Below, piece after piece: positions 17,118 through 27,314 of a stretch of 64,000 nt of DNA. Numbering within the stretch: position 1 is the stretch's first letter; every line of letters starts with the position of its first letter. The translations under genes and the position numbers were made by a program. A model generated the notes under the pieces. It saw nothing but the letters and a program-made list of their open reading frames with translations, did no database searches and was not told the origin of the DNA. This DNA is from CAVZOY01 sp963777095 (lineage in GTDB: Bacteria > Actinomycetota > Actinomycetes > Mycobacteriales > Geodermatophilaceae): NCBI GenBank assembly GCA_963777095.1, contig CAVZOY010000002.1:124001-188000 (forward strand). Direction: 5' to 3'.

Positions 17118-18291
17118 GCGGATCGTCCGGGTCGAGTCCGAAGTACGGGAAGCTGGCGCGCCGGGTGCGCAGCACGGCGCGGTCGATGCGCGAGTCGCCG
17201 AGGCTGTCCCAGCGGCTGAAGCCGGTGTAGCCGCCCTCGGTCATGTGCGTGGGCGGCCGGACGCGCAGTCCGCGGCGTTCCACGTCGTCGCGCCACGCCT
17301 GCGGGATCTCGGTCGTCGGGTCCACGCGCTCGCCGCTCGCCTCGGCCAGCAGGTGCGTCCAGGAGCGGGGCACGCAGCGCACCAGGCCGTAGCCGCCTCC
17401 GCCGAGGACCAGCCAGCGGCCGTCGCAGAGCTCGTGGGCGAGGTCGTGCACGGCCCGGTAGGCCGTCCGCTGGCCGTCGATGGTGAGCGCCAGGTCGGCG
17501 AGCGGGTCCTCGTGGTGGGAGTCGCAGCCGCACTGCGTGACCAGGATCTCCGGGCGGAAGGACCGCAGCACCGACGGGACGACGGCGTCGAAGGCCCGCA
17601 GCCAGGCCGAGTCGTCGGTGCCGTTGGGCAGGGCGAGGTTGACGGCGGTGCCCAGGGCGTTGTCGGGGTCGCCGGTCTCCTCGGGGAAGCCGGTGCCCGG
17701 GAAGAGGGTGAGCGGCGTCTGGTGGACGCTGACCGTCAGGACCCGCGGGTCGTCGTAGAAGGCGGCCTGCACGCCGTCGCCGTGGTGGACGTCGAGGTCG
17801 AGGTACGCGATCCGCTCGTGCCCCTGGGCGAGCAGCCAGGCGATGGCGACGGCGGCGTCGTTGAAGACGCAGAACCCCGACGCGCTGTCGCGCATCGCGT
17901 GGTGCAGGCCGCCCGCGATGTTCACCGCGTGCTGGGCGGCGCCGCTGTGCAGCTGCTCGGCAGCCAGCACGGAGCCGCCGGTGATCAGGGCGGCCGCGTC
18001 GTACATGCCCTCGAAGATCGGGTTGTCGGCAGTGCCGAGGCCGTGGCCCACGGAGGGGTCCTGCGGTGCCCGCCGGACCGCCTCCAGGTAGGCCGGGTCG
18101 TGGACGAGCGTGAGCAGGTCCGGCCCGGCGGGGGTCGGCGTGAGCAGCCGCACGCGGTCGCTCGACAGCACGCCCAGGGCGTCGGCCAGCCGCATGGTCA
18201 GGTCGAGCCGGACGGGGTGCAGCGGGTGCTCGCCACCCATCGTGTAGCCGAGCAGGGTGTCGTCCCAGACGACGCTGACGGCGTCACTCAC
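17110..18291 (-). CDS. acuC: Acetoin utilization protein AcuC, class I histone-deacetylase fold
   Basis: Zinc-dependent lysine deacetylase of 393 residues. Active-site signatures are intact: NIAGGLHHAM (proton-shuttling His pair), YLDLDVHHGDGVQ (zinc Asp and His), CGCDSHHEDPLA (zinc Asp) and GGGGYG (transition-state Tyr). In Bacillus subtilis AcuC reverses acetylation of acetyl-CoA synthetase by AcuA. Here the gene overlaps a Pat-type acetyltransferase by eight bases, the matching opposite activity. GTG 18291 has GGAGG five bases upstream. It is divergent from ideR. Confidence 0.92.
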   Translation of the reverse strand: MSDAVSVVWDDTLLGYTMGGEHPLHPVRLDLTMRLADALGVLSSDRVRLLTPTPAGPDLLTLVHDPAYLEAVRRAPQDPSVGHGLGTADNPIFEGMYDAAALITGGSVLAAEQLHSGAAQHAVNIAGGLHHAMRDSASGFCVFNDAAVAIAWLLAQGHERIAYLDLDVHHGDGVQAAFYDDPRVLTVSVHQTPLTLFPGTGFPEETGDPDNALGTAVNLALPNGTDDSAWLRAFDAVVPSVLRSFRPEILVTQCGCDSHHEDPLADLALTIDGQRTAYRAVHDLAHELCDGRWLVLGGGGYGLVRCVPRSWTHLLAEASGERVDPTTEIPQAWRDDVERRGLRVRPPTHMTEGGYTGFSRWDSLGDSRIDRAVLRTRRASFPYFGLDPDDPRD

Positions 18292-18477
18292 GAGGCCTCC
18301 CCCTCCCGCGTCCGCGGAAGCGGCCGCCGCTGTCCGCACCGGGGCGGCAGGACGCTGCTCCCCGGCCCGGGACGCTACCGGCTGGGCCCTCGCGCGGCGG
18401 ACCGTCGACCACCCGTCCGGCTGACCGACCGGTTCGGCGGACGACCGTAGGATCGACCCGACCCCGGAGGAGTGCTT

Positions 18478-19204
18478 GTGAACGACCTCATCGACACCAC
18501 CGAGATGTACCTCCGCACGATCTTCGAGCTCGAGGAGGAGGGCATCGTCCCCCTGCGGGCCCGCATCGCCGAGCGGCTGCACCAGAGCGGGCCGACGGTG
18601 AGCCAGACGGTGGCCCGCATGGAGCGGGACGGGCTGCTCACCGTCGAGGGCGACCGCCACCTGCAGCTCTCCCCCGCCGGGCGTGACCTGGCCACGGCCG
18701 TGATGCGCAAGCACCGGCTGGCCGAGTGCCTGCTCGTGGACGTCATCGGGCTCGACTACGCCGACGTGCACGAGGAGGCGTGCCGCTGGGAGCACGTCAT
18801 GAGCGAGAACGTCGAGCGCAAGCTGCTGACCCTGCTCGGCAACCCGACCGTCTCCCCGTTCGGCAACCCCATTCCCGGGCTCGACGCGCTGCAGGGCGGC
18901 GAGTCCCCCGGCGGCGAGACGTCCGTGGTCCTCGACTCGCTGACCCTGCTCTCCCGCACCGCGACCGCCGACGGGCGGCGGGTGGTCATCCGGCGCATCA
19001 GCGAGCAGCTGCAGGAGAACACCGACCTGTTGCGCATCCTCGCCGACCAGGGCGTGCGGCCCGGCGCCACGGCGGTCGCCCGCCTCGTCGGCGACGGCGT
19101 GGAGCTCGACGGGGTGGCCGCTGCCCGCCGGCGTTGCCGGCCACCTGTTCGTGACCGCCGAGGACGAGGACCTCAGCCCGCTCGAGGCGGCCACCAGCCG
19201 CTGA
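18478..19204 (+). pseudogene. ideR: Iron-dependent repressor IdeR/DtxR (one frameshift)
   Basis: Metal-activated DNA-binding repressor of iron uptake. The N-terminal winged helix is textbook (LIDTTEMYLRTIFELEEEG, RLHQSGPTVSQTVARMERDG), and the metal site residues CRWEH and MRKHRLAE are present. After VGDGVELDGV the frame is lost near 19115 (GTGGCCGCTG) and resumes as LPAGVAGHLFVTAEDEDLS, ending at 19204. Removing one base restores a full-length protein with the SH3-like C-terminal domain. GTG 18478 has GGAGG seven bases upstream. Probably intact in the organism, with a sequence error here. It is the third member of the sigA-sigB-ideR synteny. Confidence 0.88.
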
Positions 19205-19215
19205 GCGGCGGCCGG

Positions 19216-19409
19216 CCCTGCAGCTGCTCCCGTCGCCCGCGCTCCACGACGTCATGGTCCGTCGCCGCGCCGACGGCGAGGAGGTGCTCCGCGTCGACTC
19301 GGGCGACCCGTTGCGGGCCGGTGACCTGCTGGCGCTCGTGCGCACCCGGCTGGACGAGGCGGACGAGGCGGACGAGCCTGGCCGAGTGGCAACCGCGCAC
19401 CACCCCCTG
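19216..19409 (+). other. Possible RCK_C-like fragment
   Basis: The 293-base gap between ideR and the S9 peptidase has protein-like sequence in one frame: LHDVMVRRRADGEEVLRVDS then GDPLRAGDLLALVRTRLDEA. The pattern of a basic strand, an acidic turn and RAGDLLALV resembles the C-terminal ligand-binding domain of TrkA/RCK proteins. No clear start is seen and the stop depends on a frameshift. It may be a small gene, a gene remnant or chance. Confidence 0.25.
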
Positions 19410-19497
19410 ACACCACTGCCCCGGTCGAGCCGAGACGGTCGGCCGGCGCCGCTACGGTGGTCGGGAGCCGCTGCCCGCCACCAGAGAGAAGGTCCCG

Positions 19498-21580
19498 GTG
19501 AGCTCGTCCGCCCCCGAACCGTCCGGGGCCCCGGCCTCTCCGTTCGCGGACCTGTCCGCCTTCGTGGCGCTGCCGCGGCTGGGCAACCTGGCGCTGTCGC
19601 CGGACGGCACCCGGCTCGCCGTCGCCGTCCAGACGCTGAATCCCGAGCGCACCAAGTGGCAGTCGGCCGTGTGGGAGATCGACCCGGCCGGTCGGCCGAC
19701 CACCCCGACGACTCACCCGGAGCGCACCCGGCGAGTCCGCGCCCGGCTGGTCTCCGGACGGCACGCTGCTCTTCACCTCCGCCCGGCCGGACCCGGACGC
19801 GACGCCCGGGAACGGGAACGGGGACGAGCCGCGCCCCGCGCTGTGGGCCCTGCCCCCCGGTGGGGGCGAGGCCCGGCGGGTGCTGGCCCGCCCCGGCGGC
19901 ATCGCCTCGTTCCTGGTCGCCGCCGACAGCGGGGACGTCGTCGTGGTCTCGGACACGCTGACCGGCGGCTCGGCCGACGAGGACGAGGAGCGCCGGCGCA
20001 AGGAACGCAAGGACGCCGGCGTGACCGCGGTGCTGCACGACGAGTACCCCGTGCGCTTCTGGGACCACGACCTCGGACCGGCCGCTCCGCACCACTTCTT
20101 CGCGGGACCGCTGCCGGAGGAGGTCGCCGCCGCCGAGCGGCCCGACCCGGTGGAGCTTCGCGACCTCACTCCCGACGCCGTCCCGCCCCAGGGAGCCGGT
20201 GACGCCTGTGCTCTCTCCCCGGACGGGACCCTCCTGGCCCGCGCGGAGAGCGCCATGGACGGCCCGGCCGGCCGGCGCGCCCGGCTGGTGCTCACGAGCA
20301 CCGCCGACGGCTCCGACCGGGTGCTGGTCGACGACCCGCTGGCGGAGGTCTACGCGGCGTCCTTCTCCCCCGACGGCACCGCACTGGTGTGCGTGCACGA
20401 GACACTGGCGACGTACCAGGAGCCGCCGGAGTACACGCTGCTCCACGTCGACGTCGCTACGGGTCGGGCGACCGAGATCACCGCCGGCTTCGATCGCTGG
20501 CCCAGCGCTCCGCAGTTCTCCGCCGACGGCACCGCCGTGTTCTTCCTCGCCGACGACGACGGCCGGCACGCGATCTTCCGGGTGCCGGCCGACGGCGGGG
20601 ATCCGGTCCGGCTGACCGGCGACGGGGGCTACAGCGATCTGCAGGTGGCCCGGGACGGCACTGCCCTGTACGCGCTCCGGTCGGCGTACGACTCGCCGCC
20701 GGTGCCGGTGCGGCTCGATCCCGCCGCACCGATGCAGGAGCCCACCCCGCTGCCGCACCCCGGGGACGTCGGTGCTCTCCCCGGGACGCTGCACGAGCTG
20801 GAGGCCACCGCCGCTGACGGCGCCCGCGTGCAGTCGTGGCTGGTCCTGCCCGAGGGCGCCTCCGCGGAGAACCCGGCACCGCTGCTGCTGTGGATCCACG
20901 GCGGACCCCGGATGAGCTGGAACTCGTGGTCCTGGCGCTGGTGCCCGTGGCTGATGGCGGCCCGCGGGTACGCCGTGCTGCTGCCCAACCCGGCCCTGTC
21001 CCAGGGCTTCGGCCAGGACTTCGTGCGCCGCGGCCACGGCGAGTGGGGTGCGGCCCCCTACACGGACCTGATCGCGGCACTCGACGCCGCCGAGGCCCGT
21101 CCCGACATCGACGCCGACCGGACCGCGGCCATGGGCGGGTCGTTCGGTGGCTACATGGCGAACTGGGTGGCCACCCAGACCGACCGGTTCAAGGCGATCG
21201 TCACCCACGCGAGCCTGTGGGACCTCGACGCGTTCACCGGCGCCACCGACGCGGCGTACGGGTGGGAGAAGGAGTTCGGCGACCCGCTCCTCGAGCCCAA
21301 GCGCTACGAGATGAACTCGCCGCACCGGTACGCCGATGCCATCCGGACACCGATGCTGGTGATCCACGGCGACAAGGACTACCGCGTGCCGATCGGCGAG
21401 GCGCTGCGGCTCTGGTACGACCTGCAGAAGCGCGCCGTGCCGTCGCGCTTCCTCTACTTCCCGGACGAGAACCACTGGGTGCTCACTCCGGGGAACGCGG
21501 CCGTCTGGTACGAGACCGTGCTCGCTTTTCTCGCCGAGCACGTCCTGGGCGAGGAGTGGCGCCGGCCCGCACTGCTCTGA
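19498..21580 (+). pseudogene. S9 family prolyl oligopeptidase-like peptidase (one frameshift)
   Basis: Serine peptidase of about 693 residues with an N-terminal beta-propeller (LALSPDGTRLAVAV, YAASFSPDGTALVCVHE) and a C-terminal alpha/beta-hydrolase domain. The triad is visible: GGSFGGYMANW (Ser), HGDKDYRVP (Asp) and DENHWV (His). The start at GTG 19498 follows AAGG. The frame shifts near 19712 in a CCCC run after DPAGRPTT and continues as RRLTRSAPGESAP. One extra base explains it. The protein is cytoplasmic, without a signal peptide. The 3' end overlaps the convergent DUF4192 gene by about 98 bases. Confidence 0.85.
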
Positions 21581-22810
21581 CCCGCTCGGCCGCTGCGGCC
21601 CCCTCCTCGGTGACCGAGCGCATCAGGTCGGCCACGAGCTCGTCGAGGTCCTCCGGTGGATCGATCGGGAGACCCAGGTCGGCCTGCGTCCCGGCCACCA
21701 TGCAGCGGAGGTCACGGGGCCCGAGCCCGGCGTCCATGCCCTGGGAGAGCAGGTCGGCCAGGGTGTAGTCCGGTTGGCCGGCCAGTGCCCGGTCCAGGGC
21801 GATGCGGGCCATGGCGCCGTCGCCGCGCAGCCAGGCCGAGACGGCGAGCAGCGTGGCCGGCGCGGCGTCCAGCGGCTCGGGCACCCGCCGGGTGCACTCG
21901 GTCCACAGCTGCTCGGCCGCCGCCGCGTCGGGGACCCAGGGCGAAGCCCATCGCGCGGTCCCGGACCCGGACGTCGCGCAGCCCCCAGGCGACGCGGGCC
22001 ACCTCCTCGTCGGACAACCGGGATCCCGGCACCCCGCACCGCGCCACGGCGCCATCGACCCACTCCGCGTACCGGTCGGCTGCGACGTCCCGGCCGCTGA
22101 GAAGGACCAGGTCGGCGAGCTCCTCACCCACTGCGTTGACGGCCTCGGCCATGGCCGCCGCCTGCGATCCGCCGACGGGTGCGATGCGCCGCTCGAGCTC
22201 CTCGCGGTCGCGGGCGACGACCTGGCCGGCGGCCACCGAGGCCGCGGCGAGAGCACTCGTGCCGCCGGGCAGGGGCGTCCCGGCTCCGGGCGCACAGCAG
22301 ATCTCCGGGCAGTCGTAGGACCACCAGCGCCCGGCCCGGACCAGCAGCGCCTCGCGCAGGGGGACGTCGTGCGCGTCGAGCGCCAGCAGCAGCTCGTGGA
22401 CCAGCGCGCGGTGCGGGAGATCCAGCGGGGAGAACGCGGCCACGGCGGATTCCGGGCCGTCGGGCAGCGCGATCACGTCGGACGCCTCCGACACCACCGC
22501 CAGCACGGCTGCTTCCGGGCGCTCGTGGGCGAGGCGGGCGGCGAGCACCTCGGCGAGCCGCCGGTCGTGCTCGGGCGGCGGGATGTCGACGCGGGCGGTG
22601 AGCCCGACGCGCCGTCCGGAGTCTCCTCCCAGCGCCACGAGCACGACCGACTCGCGGGGCCGGAAGCCCACGAGCACCGGCAGCGCCGCGGCGAGCTCGC
22701 CGGGGTCGTCGATCCGGACCACTCGCTCGGCCCCCACCGGATCGAACGCGTTCGCGAGGGAAGGGCGGGGGCAGGTCGTCGTCGGGGTGCAGCGGAGGCC
22801 GTGGGTCCAT
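21483..22810 (-). pseudogene. DUF4192 domain protein (frameshifted)
   Basis: Actinobacterial DUF4192 protein of unknown function, about 430 residues. The core reads VRIDDPGELAAALPVLVGFR, PRESVVLVALGGDSGRRVGL, SVAAGQVVARDREELE and then, after a frame change near 21937 (an extra base in CCC), the domain end AAPATLLAVSAWLRGDGAMA with DYTLADLLSQGMDAGLGPRD. The N-terminus is uncertain: MDPRPPLHPDDDLPPP from ATG 22810 appears to join the main frame through another shift near 22760. The basic C-terminal tail overlaps the S9 peptidase gene on the other strand. Confidence 0.75.
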
Positions 22811-22932
22811 GTCCGCCGACCCTCGGGACGCGCCGACGCCGGGATCAAGGGCGACGACCGGATCTGTGGACAGACGCCCTCGCCTGTGGACGGATCGGCG
22901 CCCTTCGGCGCCGGAGCCGTGTCAGTGTGCCG

Positions 22933-23704
22933 TCAGCCGAGCTCCTCGGCCTGTACCTCGAAGGCCTGCTCCAGCAGGGACGTGAACGCCGCCACGTCCG
23001 GGCTGGAGCCGTCCGTCGCGATCGTCAACAGCGTGATCAGCCGGTCGCCGTCCTGCACGAGCCCGACCAGGGCGGGGACGCTGACCTCCTGCCCGCCCTG
23101 GGTGAGCGTCGTCGTGTACCGCACCGCGGCCACGGCGTCGCCGATGGCGGGGGCGTCCAGGCTCTCGAAGGTCAGCGTCGCTTCCCCCAGCTCCGGGGAG
23201 CTGATCTGCGCCTCGGGACAGCTCTCGACGGCCCGCGCGAGCGGTCTCCACGGCCTGCGTGGTGACCTCGCCTTCGAGCAGCACCTCCACCGTCGTCGTC
23301 TCGCCGACGGTCGCGCCCTGCGCGGCGACGTCCTCGTAGTCGTCGATCGGCGGCTGCGTGCTGGCCAGCACCGCCGTGCACGACTCCGGGGAGACCTCCA
23401 GGCTCGCCGGGTCGGCCGCCAGCCCGGCGCTCTGGCGCAGCTGCTCCCGGCTGAGCGGGATGACCCGGGCCTGCTCGCCGAACGCCTCGGCCGGCAGCAG
23501 TCCCGCGGCGAGGCGGCTGCTCTCGTCCGTCGGCTCGGCGGGAGCCGACGACGACGTGCTGGCAGGGGCCGACGACGAGGAGGAGCCGGTCGCCTCCGCC
23601 GTCGCCTCGTCCCCGCCCCCGCAGGCGGTCAGCAGGACGACGCAGGTGATGCCGCCGACCAGGGCGGCGCGGACGGCGGACGGAGCTGCCGCGGCGGGCG
23701 GCAT
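22933..23704 (-). pseudogene. Secreted lipoprotein of unknown function (one frameshift)
   Basis: About 256 residues. It begins with a lipoprotein signal peptide (ALVGGITCVVLLTACGGG, lipobox LTAC), followed by a Ser/Ala/Thr-rich linker and a globular part of mixed alpha/beta character that resembles the sensor-like or LppP-like lipoproteins of actinobacteria, without a named family I can recognise. The frame breaks near 23248 (GAGCGGTCTCC on the plus strand) and resumes as VESCPEAQISSPELGEA, ending in AEELG at 22933. TAGGTT lies six bases before the ATG, suggesting a leaderless message. Confidence 0.65.
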
Positions 23705-23772
23705 CCCGCGAACCTAACCCCTGATCGGACGCGCGCCCGTCGCAGACGCGGCGCGGGGAGGCCGCGGCCGGC

Positions 23773-24067
23773 TCAGAGCACGTACTGGACGGCGCTGCGG
23801 CCGGCCAGCCACGGCCGCACGTGCTCGGCGATGACGGCCTGGTGCACCGGGTCCTGGGCGTAGCGGCGGAACGACTCCTCGTCGGGGAAGTCGGCGACGA
23901 GGATCGTGTGGGCGTTGCCGTCGACGAGCCCGGCGTCGGAGGAGACCGTCAGCGACGACATGCCGCCCGACGTCCTCGCGCAGCCGTCGGAGCGCCTCGA
24001 CGGCCGCCGCCCGCCGGGCGTCGTCGGCGTCATCGGACCAGGTGAAGAGAACGACGTGGCGCAGCAC
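23773..24067 (-). pseudogene. Dabb (stress-responsive A/B barrel) protein (one frameshift)
   Basis: A 97-residue dimeric alpha/beta-barrel protein. The N-terminal half is LRHVVLFTWSDDADDARRAA and, after a shift near 23964, the second half is GGMSSLTVSSDAGLVDGNAH, FPDEESFRRYAQDPVHQAVI and VQYVL. The Dabb fold occurs in plant stress proteins and bacterial polyketide-type cyclases; no substrate can be inferred. The total length is 3n+1, as expected for one inserted base. It is divergent from the glycosyltransferase gene. Confidence 0.8.
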
Positions 24068-24148
24068 GGGACCACCCTGCCAGGGCGCCGCTGCGACAGC
24101 GGCACGAGCCCCGGCCATCGGCCGGGAGGGCGCCTCTCCGACGCTGGT

Positions 24149-24154
24149 TAGAGT
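24149..24154 (+). promoter_or_regulatory. -10 element of a leaderless glycosyltransferase message
   Basis: TAGAGT, a TANNNT hexamer seven bases before ATG 24162, with no ribosome binding site in between. Confidence 0.45.
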
Positions 24155-24161
24155 CCCGGCC

Positions 24162-25423
24162 ATGGGACGGTCGCTGCGCATCGCACTGCTGTCCTATCGG
24201 AGCAAGCCGCACAGCGGCGGCCAGGGCATCTACGTCCGGGCCCTCTCACGGGAGCTCAGCGAGCTCGGGCACCGGGTCGAGGTGCTCAGCGGCCAGCCCT
24301 ACCCGGAGCTCGACCCCGGCGTGCCGCTGACCCGCGTGCCCAGCCTGGACCTCTACCGGGAGCCCGACCCGTTCCGCACTCCGCGCCCCGCGGAGTTCCG
24401 GGACTGGGTGGACGTCGCGGAGTGGGCCACGATGTGCACCGCGGGGTTTCCCGAGCCGCTCACGTTCAGCCTGAGGGCTGCCCGCCTGCTCACCCGCCGG
24501 ACGGCGGACTTCGACGTCGTGCACGACAACCAGTCGCTGGGCTACGGGCTTCTCGCGGATCGCGCGCTCGGGACTGCCGACCGTCGCGACCGTGCACCAT
24601 CCCGTGGCCATCGACCGCCAGCTGGAACTCGCCGCCGCCCGCGTCGCTGGCGCCGGCGGCTGACCCTGCGCCGCTGGTACGCCTTCACCCGCATGCAGGC
24701 GACGGTGGTCCGGCGCCTCGACGCCGTCACCACCGTCTCGGAGAGCTCGCGCCGCGACATCGAGCGGCACATGGGCCGGCCGGCCGGGCGCGGTCGACGT
24801 CATCCCCGTCGGCATCGACGCCGAGGTCTTCACCCCGCCTCCGCCGGGCGCACGGCGCGAGCGACGACTCGATCGTGGTCGTCACCAGCGCCGACGTGCC
24901 GCTCAAGGGCCTGGTGCACCTGCTGGAGTCGGTCGCCAAGCTGCGCACGGAGCGGTCGGTGCGGCTGACCGTCGTCGGCACGGCGCGGCCGGGCGGCCCG
25001 ACCGAGGAGGCGCGTCGAGCGGCTGGGCATCGGTGACGCGGTCCGCTTCACCGGGCCCGTTCCGGAGGCGCGAACTGGTCGCGCTGCTGCAGGAGGCGGC
25101 CGTCGTCGCGGTGCCATCGCTGTACGAGGGGTTCAGCCTGCCGGCCGTGGAGGCGATGGCCTGCGGCGCTCCGCTGGTCACCACCGATGCGGGCGCCCTG
25201 CCCGAGGTGGTCGGCGACGACGGCCGGCCTGCGGGTGCGCGCCGGCGACGTCGGCGAGCTGACCGCCGCACTGCGCCAGGTGCTCGACTCGCCGGAGCTG
25301 GGCGAGCGGCTGGGGCGGGCAGGCCGGCAGCGGGTGCTCGAGCGCTACACCTGGCGCACGACCGCGCAGCGCACCGCCGACTGGTACGGCGAGGTGCTGG
25401 AGCGGCGGGGCGGCTCGTGCTGA
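24162..25423 (+). pseudogene. Glycosyltransferase family 4 (multiple frameshifts)
   Basis: GT-B fold retaining glycosyltransferase, about 415 residues once repaired. N-domain: LRIALLSYRSKPHSGGQGIY, then LSRELSELGHRVEVLSGQPY. Middle: RRWYAFTRMQATVVRRLDAV, TTVSESSRRDIERHMGRPAG. C-domain: VVTSADVPLKGLVHLLESVA and the nucleotide-sugar motif VPSLYEGFSLPAVEAMACGA. About eight single-base insertions near 24571, 24645, 24652, 24787, 24856, 25016, 25069 and 25229 break the frame; each is repaired by dropping one base at a CpG. First of four overlapping genes (GT4, methyltransferase, cyclase-fold protein, GT2). Confidence 0.8.
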
Positions 25424-26223
25424 CCGTCGACTACGACCGGCTGGACGTGCGCGCCGGCATGACGGTGCTCGACCTCGGCTGCGGCGAGGGCCGGCACGCA
25501 TTCGAGGCCTACCGGCGGGGCGCGCGGGTCGTCGCCCTCGACCACGGCGCCTCCGAGGTGGCCACCACCCGGCAGTGGCTCGACGCGATCGCCGCGGCCG
25601 GGGAGGCGCCCGCCGGTGCGGCCGCCGAGGTGGTCCGCGGCGACCTGCTCGCCCTGCCCGTGCCCGACGCGAGCGTCGACCGGGTCATCGCCGCCGAGGT
25701 GCTGGAGCACATCCCGCGACGACGCGACGGCGATCGCCGAGATCGCCCGCGTGCTCAAGCCCGGTGGCCGGGTCGCCGTCACGGTGCCCCGCTACGGACC
25801 CGAGCGGGTGTGCTGGGCACTGTCGGACGCCTACCACGCCAACGAGGGCGGCCACGTCCGCATCTACCGGGGTTCGGAGCTGCGGGACCGGCTGGCCGCG
25901 GCGGGCCTGCGACCGGCCGGCCGGCACCACGCCCACGCGCTGCACGCGCCGTACTGGTGGCTCAAGTGCGCCGTCGGCGTGGAGCGGGACGCGGCGGTGG
26001 TCCGGGCCTACCACCGCTTCCTGGTGTGGGACCTCACCGAGCGGCCGCGGCGTGACCCGCGCGGCGGAGCGGCTGCTCGACCCGCTCATCGGCAAGAGCC
26101 TGGTCGTGTACGCCGACAAGCCCGCCGCCGCCGTCGACGCGCGCCCGGTCCGGGACGTCGCAGCGCGGCTGCCGGCGGCCGCTGCAGCCGACGGACGAGG
26201 AGCGGACCGCTGCCGCGGGATGA
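25417..26223 (+). pseudogene. Class I SAM-dependent methyltransferase (frameshifted)
   Basis: About 267 residues. SAM-binding motif I is MTVLDLGCGEGRHAFEA; motif II/III are VVRGDLLALPVPDASVDRVI and VLKPGGRVAVTVPRYGPERV. A C-terminal cap (YHANEGGHVRIYRGSELRDR, YWWLKCAVGVERD) is shared with methyltransferases next to glycosyltransferases. Frame changes occur near 25720, 26050 and 26175. The last segment reads PLQPTDEERTAAAG and stops at a TGA overlapping the next ATG. GTG 25417 overlaps the GT4 stop. The acceptor is unknown, likely the glycan or lipid built by the cluster. Confidence 0.8.
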
Positions 26224-27314
26224 CGCGGTGGGAGCTCCCCGATCTCCCCGGCGTCCTCGGAGCGGACGAGCCTGCGTCGCACGGTCGCGGCCATCGCCGC
26301 CGAGCAGGCGCGGGACGGCGCTCTGCCGTGGTTCCGCGGTGGGCAGCTGGACCCCTGGGACTCGGTCGAGGCCGCGATGGCGCTGGACGTCGGCGGCGAG
26401 CACGCGCGGGCGGCAGCGGCCTACCGGTGGCTGGCCTCGCGCCAGCGCGCCGACGGCTCGTGGGCGAGCGAGTACCGCGACGGAGGGAGACCGCGCCCTC
26501 CGCGGAGAGCAACCACGCCGGGTACCTCGCGGTCGGCACCTGGCACACGCTGGCTGTGCTCGGCGACGCCGGGCTGGTCGACGAGTTGTGGCCGACGGTG
26601 CGGCGCGGCCTGGACCTGGTCGTCCGGATGCAGCGGGCCGACGGCGCGGTGTCCTGGGCGCTGCGGCCGGACGGCCGGCCCGACGACCTGGCGCTGCTGA
26701 CCGGCAACGCCAGCCTCTTCCAGGCGCTGCGCTGCGGTATCGCACTCGCCGACCTACCGGCGATCCGCAGCCGGACTGGGACCTGGCGGTCGCCGAGCTC
26801 GGAACGGCGCTGCGCGAGCGACCCGACGCGTTCGCCGACCGGTCCCGGTACTCGATGGACTGGTACTACCCCGTGCTGACCGGCGCGGTCACCGGGGAGG
26901 CCGCCCGCGCGCGCCTCGCCGCCGAGTGGGACCGCTTCGTCGTGCCCGGCCTGGGTGCGCGGTGCGTCGCCGACCGGCCCTGGGTCACCGGAGCCGAGAC
27001 CGCCGAGCTGTGCCTCGCCCTCGCCGCCGCCGGACTGCACGAGGCGGCACTCGAGCAGCTCGCCGCCATGCAGCACCTCCGCGCCGACGACGGCTCGTAC
27101 TGGACCGGCCTGGTCTACGCCGACGACGCGCGCTGGCCGGTGGAGCGGACCACCTGGACCGCGGCCGCGGTCGTGCTGGCCGCCGACGCCCTGGCCGGCA
27201 CCGGTCCCGCGTCCGGGCTGTTCACCGATCCCGCGGCCCTGCCGCCCGCCGGCACCGCCGACGGCGATCCCGGCCGGCTCCCTGCCGGGCAGCGCGGGCA
27301 CGGTGACCCGGTGA
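26220..27314 (+). pseudogene. Prenyltransferase/squalene-cyclase-fold protein (multiple frameshifts)
   Basis: About 360 residues of alpha/alpha-toroid repeats of the prenyltransferase/squalene oxidase superfamily. QW-like repeats are visible: EQARDGALPWFRGGQLDPWD, ASRQRADGSWASEYRDG, MQRADGAVSWALRPDG and MQHLRADDGSYWTGLVYADD. SAESNHAGYLAVGTWH and DWYYPVLTGAVTGEAARARL are characteristic. No DxDD protonation motif is seen, so terpene cyclisation is doubtful. The frame changes near 26260, 26490 and 26765 and near the 3' end. The ATG start overlaps the methyltransferase stop, and the TGA overlaps the GT2 start. Confidence 0.75.
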
